Notes under the pieces: generated by a model
Told to the model about the DNA's origin: nothing
The model's input: the letters and a program-made list of their open reading frames with translations, nothing else
Databases searched by the model: none
Position numbers and translations under genes: made by a program
DNA from: Whitmania pigra
Lineage: Eukaryota > Annelida > Clitellata > Hirudinida > Haemopidae
DNA length: 64,000 nt
Direction of reading: 5' to 3'
NCBI GenBank assembly: GCA_021613335.1
Contig: JAJTWR010000236.1
Location: 740,001 to 804,000, forward strand
Part shown: one piece after another, positions 59,907 to 64,000 of the stretch
Position numbering within the stretch: position 1 is the first letter of the stretch
Layout of the letters: each line of letters opens with the position of its first letter

Positions 59907-62325
59907 GTTCTGTTACGTTAATTGCATCATGGGCTTTTCACTAGCACCAAAGAATGGACTTTGACTTTTCTTATTAAGAAGCTATAATTAGCTAATGTTA
60001 TAACCTGGAAATTTTGTATTTCGTTTTCTGGGCTGTGCTTAAATTAAACAGGATGTCTTGCTTTTTATTTGAATTTGACTCTTAAGCGCTCCGCCAGGTT
60101 TGATAAGAAACTTTGAAAGGTCGCTGTTTTTTCTAGGTGGAAAAAAGTCTGAAAGTGAGTTATTGTGCAGGTGTTTTTAATCTCACCACTTTAATTTTTT
60201 TCTAGGTGGAAAAATGTCTGAAAGTGAGATTGTACATGACTTGGGCATAATAAAGTTTTCTATTTGTTAAAGTGTTATTTAATAAATGTTTTATAACTTA
60301 AAATTATATTATAATTGGCACTGCAGATCAATTAAGTTTTTAAGTCGAGATTACTCTTGTGATTTCGTATTTTCAACAATGCAGGCGATTTGGGTCTCGG
60401 CACTTTAACTTTGTCTGAAAGTGAGTTATTGTGCAGGACTTGTGTATAATAAAGTTTTCTATAAGTTAAGTGTTATTTTATAACTGTTTTATAACTTAAA
60501 ATTATATTATAATTAGCACTGCAGATCAATTAATTTTTTAAGTCGAGATTAATCTTGTGATTTCTTATTTTCAACAATGCAGGCGTTGTTAATCTCACCA
60601 CTTTAATTTTAAAATAAATTCCCAATATACCTTTATATGTGCCCTTAAATCGACTTTATTCATAAAAATATTAGAATCCCAATGAGTGTATCAATCCTGT
60701 AACCAATTTTTTGTAGCTGAGTACTTCATTCAATTTTAAGTTCCACATCATTTTGGCGGGATAATCCCAAAATGATCGATAATTTTGAGTGATTTTTATA
60801 GAGAAGCTTTTGGTTAGTCTATTTCTTGCAGCTGATGTTGGCACGGATAGTTATTATTATTATTATAATTATGGATAGTTCTCGTTATCAATTGATCCCA
60901 TGTATATGTTATGAGCTGCAATGGAGTTTGTTTTAAATAATTTTATAAAATAATATTCTAAAATTTCTAAAAATTAAAAATGAACGCGTTAATCTCGCAT
61001 TAACGCATATTAATCTGCAGGTCTATTTATAATATAAAACGTCAGTTTGTGCAACATCAATCAATAATCAGCACTCTCAAAACATGGCGCGCAAATTGAA
61101 TTTCGAAATGCCAATTGCCTTTTCAAATGTTCAAGTAGCAAAGATCGGCGAAGCATTATATTTGGAAACTTTCAGGTTGTCGCGAATGAAAGTTTACCAA
61201 AATCTGTTTGTTGTGTGTGTGTGTGTTTTTTAATGAGTGCAACATCAGCATCAGGGACATAATTTGGAGGATAACGGCTCCTAATTTTTGCTAGAAGCAA
61301 AAAAAGATCATCTTCTTAAGTTTGCCCTCTTTGCTCCAATTAGATAAGGAGCTAAACTAGTTTTATCAGTACCATTGAGTTGATTGTAATTTTTCACATG
61401 GCATTAAGAGTAATTAAGTAATTTTAGCTTGTTATTTTAAACAGTATACCAACAGATAACATTTTGATTTCTAGGGTACTCTATGGATGACATGATGAAA
61501 CTTCTGAAGAAAGCAGAAACTTATTGCTCTGATAAAATGGTATGCTGTAAGTACCTGTACAGAAATAAGGAAGAAGGTTACTTTAAAAATATTCTCAAAG
61601 GTGATGGAATCATGAAATTGAATTTGAAAGATTATGCTGGAGATCCCAGGACTCCCATAAATGGCAACATTGAAGCAATATTTTTCACTGCCACTGCTGA
61701 TTGGAGGTCACGAGATGGTGAAGACGCTTACTAGTCGACATAGATTACTTAATTCAACCATCCAAACACAATCTTTACTTTGCTGACTTCTACTGCGTTA
61801 AACAAGTTTACCATTACGTCGTTCTTGTGGTTGCTGAACCCAAATCAGCTGGTGATAAATTCTCTTTCGAGAATCTTCCAAAGTTGGACTGGGATGACAA
61901 CAAGTTCCTGATAAGCAGAGGTGAAACCATGTTCCAAGTTTCTTCGACGCAATATCTTATCGTGGAAGTGCTCTACGCCTCTGAAATTAATATCAAGAAT
62001 GCTTTGGCCGCAAAGAAAGCTTTTACTGACATCACTGATGTGACCTTGTTTAATTATGGTGTTCCAAAAAACAAGGAATGCACAATATGTAACATCTGAG
62101 GTCACCTGTTGAGACCTTCCAGATCGGGAACAAGTGATGAAAGCGATAAGATTTCGTTTGACGTTTACTAATTCGAATTGATTCTATTTATTTCTATTGA
62201 TTTAAATAACTTTTAATCTTCATTTTTCAGAACTCGCTTTTTATGTCTTTTTAAAATGGTAACATTTTGTTTTAAACTTAAAGCAGTTGCTTTTGTAATC
62301 CAGACATTCTAATAAAAGCATAAAT
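59907..62325. repeat. Tandem duplication unit 2 carrying the broken PHYHIP-like paralogue 3
   Basis: Sister of 55553-58580 with the same order of elements: 216-bp repeats, short TTA tract, TATA box, uORF exon, coding exon, AATAAA (62311). A first exon ATG TCT GAA A with a GTGAGA donor sits at 60214-60223. Confidence 0.9.
61475..62099 (+). pseudogene. PHYHIP-like paralogue 3, frameshifted
   Basis: The exon aligns with paralogue 2 from the CTAG acceptor and ATG (61483) to the stop (62099). It carries a deletion of about 28 bp near 61706, within the segment that encodes EIGEPIPISPYGP in paralogue 2. This shifts the frame and gives a stop at 61732-61734. A further 9-bp deletion near 61805 is in frame. 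The downstream frame is intact to CTICNI, so inactivation looks recent. The upstream half would encode a truncated protein of about 83 aa. Confidence 0.85.
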
Positions 62326-62390
62326 AAAAGCCAATAATATTCGTTACCTTCAATACAATGTTAAGACAAGTGTAACAGAACTTACATTTA

Positions 62391-62590
62391 TCAATAAAAT
62401 TGTTTATTTTTCTTTAAAAGAAGCAGTGTTTCAAAATATTTGTCACAGAGTCTGTTACGCTGAGGAGTCAGTATAAGACCAGCTTTACTGAATACTCTTT
62501 CAACAGGTGCAGATGATGCAATTTTGTCCCTCATATCTTAAATGGCTCTATAACTGTTAAATTCAGAGTTCCAACAAAGAGACAGGCATA
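62391..62590 (-). mobile_element. hAT transposase C-terminal (dimerisation) remnant
   Basis: The minus strand reads MRDKIASSAPVERVFSKAGL, then ILTPQRNRLCDKYFETLLLLKK, then a stop. This is the conserved hATC signature (ASSAPVERVFS-x-AG followed by R-N-R-L and a leucine-rich end). The upstream part contains an in-frame TAA. The rest of the transposase and the terminal inverted repeats are not visible, so it is a dead fragment. Confidence 0.85.
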
Positions 62591-62621
62591 TAGTAAAGGA
62601 AACGCCAAAGATTAGAAATCG

Positions 62622-62803
62622 GCACCCCGTCATAATAGCCCGGCGACAAAATAGCCCCGTCAAAACAGCACCGTCGAAACATAAAATTCATTTAATTTAA
62701 TCAAATTTTAAATAAGTTATCGGTAAATGTCTTCAACTCATATAAATATTTTTTATAAAGATACATTGACGGGGATGTTTTGACGGGGCTATTTTGACGG
62801 GTC
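62622..62803. mobile_element. Small inverted-repeat element (MITE-like) with internally repetitive arms
   Basis: The left arm (62622-62676) and right arm (62767-62803) are inverted copies built from a repeated CCCCGTCAAAATAGC/CCCGTCAAAACA motif of about 15 bp. They enclose about 90 bp of AT-rich sequence. No coding capacity. No clear target-site duplication was identified. Confidence 0.75.
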
Positions 62804-62909
62804 ACTGCCATAGCTATGATTGGTTGAGATCTTAAATAGGTATATGCATATGTTTATTTTTATCTTAGATTCCAAGTCCTAACGCTCTGCATTTATTTTT
62901 CCAAATAAC

Positions 62910-62992
62910 ATTAAATTAATTGCTTATTAAATTTAATTAATATTAAATTAATTGCATGTTAAATATAATCAATATTAAATTAATTGCATATT
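62910..62992. repeat. Three-copy tandem repeat, about 31 bp
   Basis: ATTAAATTAATTGC followed by TTAAAT-type spacers occurs three times. Simple AT-rich repeat. Confidence 0.7.
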
Positions 62993-63761
62993 GCCACAGT
63001 AATTATCAATTTTTAAACAAAAATATCTCCAAAACGATTGCTGCGTTGTGACCTATTTCAGATCTTAATGAGCGCTTGCTAACATTAATCGGTCAAGGCT
63101 GTTGCTGGTTAGGGTTCAGAAATACGCGACCGGGTATATTGTAGCTTATAGTTTAAAATATTGAAAAGTTGCTGAATGTCTGTAAAATGTCACAAAACAA
63201 CTCGTAACAAATTATTTCAAGCAAATAATGCAAACTAGTTTACACAATGTTTACATACAATCGTAGATACCAACTTCACAACTTATGCTCACAATCCATA
63301 CGCATCCCTAAATTTTCTTTTTTTACATTTCCCACTTGAACTAAAACTGATCTGCTTCATCGAAAGGCCACATAGCTTCGATGTGCCCTCAGCCAAATGG
63401 TAAAACAAAATCATAAGCTGCTTCATATCCACAGCAGATATGTCATCACCATAACAACCACAAGTCTCTGACCAACCCACTCTCAACCAGCTTCAACAAC
63501 TTCCTGACTCAATACCAACACGGTTATCACCATAATGTCATGACATATTAAGAATGACAACATATCAACAGGCAAAACACCAGTTTCACTGGAAGCTTAA
63601 TTTGGCCCTTTTCAAAAAAAAAATAATATGCTCACATCTTATCCAATAAAAGTAAAAAACCTCAAAATGCTAGCATCTAAGACGAGCTCGTCAATCACCT
63701 TTTTCAATCGCTTATACATAGTCAGCAATCCTTCAATCAATTACACTCAATCATCATTCTT
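62993..63761. other. Probable 3' UTR / flank of the PGRMC gene
   Basis: No independent gene is recognised. By position the right part should be the 3' UTR of the minus-strand PGRMC exon. The 65-codon minus frame at 63289-63486 lacks a normal ATG and a recognisable family. Confidence 0.4.
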
Positions 63762-63849
63762 TCAATGGGTCTTCTTCTCTTGCTCTTCATCTTCATCATA
63801 ATGTGTATGTTCTTCACCAGGTTTAAGAAGCTTTCCAACATGATCATAT
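63762..63849 (-). CDS. PGRMC1: PGRMC (membrane-associated progesterone receptor component), last exon
   Basis: Acceptor CCCCAATCAG, then one base completing a codon, then YDHVGKLLKPGEE, an acidic tail (YDEDEEQEKK) and a stop, 29 codons in all. This matches the C-terminus of PGRMC1/PGRMC2 after the cytochrome b5-like haem-binding domain (vertebrate form: HHVGKLLKEGEEP or DYVGRLLKPGEEP plus an acidic end). The transmembrane and cytochrome b5 exons must lie beyond the right edge. PGRMC proteins are ER-anchored haem-binding partners of P450s. PGRMC1 and PGRMC2 cannot be distinguished from this exon. Confidence 0.8.
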
Positions 63850-64000
63850 CTGATTGGGGAGTGTGGATAAAATACTTGAAATTAATTACGATTATAATAA
63901 TAATTAATAATATTAATATTGGTCTATCGATATAACTTTGTTGCAGTTAATTTTAAGATATGCGTTATAAGGCCTTTAATAGTTATATTAGTTGTTATGA

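Noticed and set aside
61706..61740. A mini-intron removing the frameshift in paralogue 3
   Set aside because: A GT...AG pair exists but would be only about 30 nt long and would join in the wrong frame.

Overview
This is a piece of an animal (metazoan) nuclear genome, very AT-rich, with GT-AG introns of roughly 0.1-2 kb and close gene spacing. Marker genes (Axin, AAK1, GRB2, a BICD-related dynein adaptor, symplekin, PGRMC) show it is metazoan. Short introns, drk-like GRB2 residues, tRNA-derived SINEs and huge (ATT)n microsatellites point to an invertebrate; I cannot fix the phylum from this window. All exon models were built by hand from splice signals plus remembered family conservation. The complete multi-exon models (Axin 9 exons, AAK1 11, GRB2 5, BICD-related adaptor 10, symplekin 25, first PHYHIP-like gene 2) keep an open frame through every junction.

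Layout. 1-5.2 kb: no recognised gene; microsatellites and degenerate short repeats. 5.2-14.4 kb, minus strand: Axin, whose 3' half was tandemly duplicated; the distal copy is decayed and lacks the DIX exons. 17.7-26.6 kb, minus: AAK1/BIKE-type Numb-associated kinase with a very long final exon. 28.7-31.0 kb, plus: GRB2. 35.0-40.4 kb, minus: BICD-family-like cargo adaptor (BICDL1 type). 41.2-50.1 kb, plus: symplekin. 51.5-51.9 kb: two SINE copies. 53.0-62.3 kb: three tandem genes encoding only the C-terminal domain of PHYHIP (phytanoyl-CoA hydroxylase-interacting protein); the third is broken. Two small unidentified minus-strand gene models lie between the first and second of these. 62.4-62.8 kb: hAT transposase remnant and a small inverted-repeat element. 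63.8 kb, minus: last exon of a PGRMC gene that continues past the right edge.

How they relate. AAK1/GRB2 and the BICDL1-type gene/symplekin are head-to-head pairs with intervals of about 2.1 kb and 0.7 kb that probably hold divergent promoters. The genes act in Wnt signalling (Axin), clathrin endocytosis (AAK1), receptor tyrosine kinase signalling (GRB2), dynein transport (BICDL1) and mRNA 3' processing (symplekin). They are not an operon or pathway cluster; the arrangement looks like ordinary compact synteny. The unusual biology is in the structural changes: the Axin partial duplication, an inverted copy of a BICDL1 exon end with its 5' splice site, and the expanding PHYHIP-C array with duplicated tiny first exons, a conserved upstream ORF and a microsatellite that differs more than 20-fold in length between sister copies.
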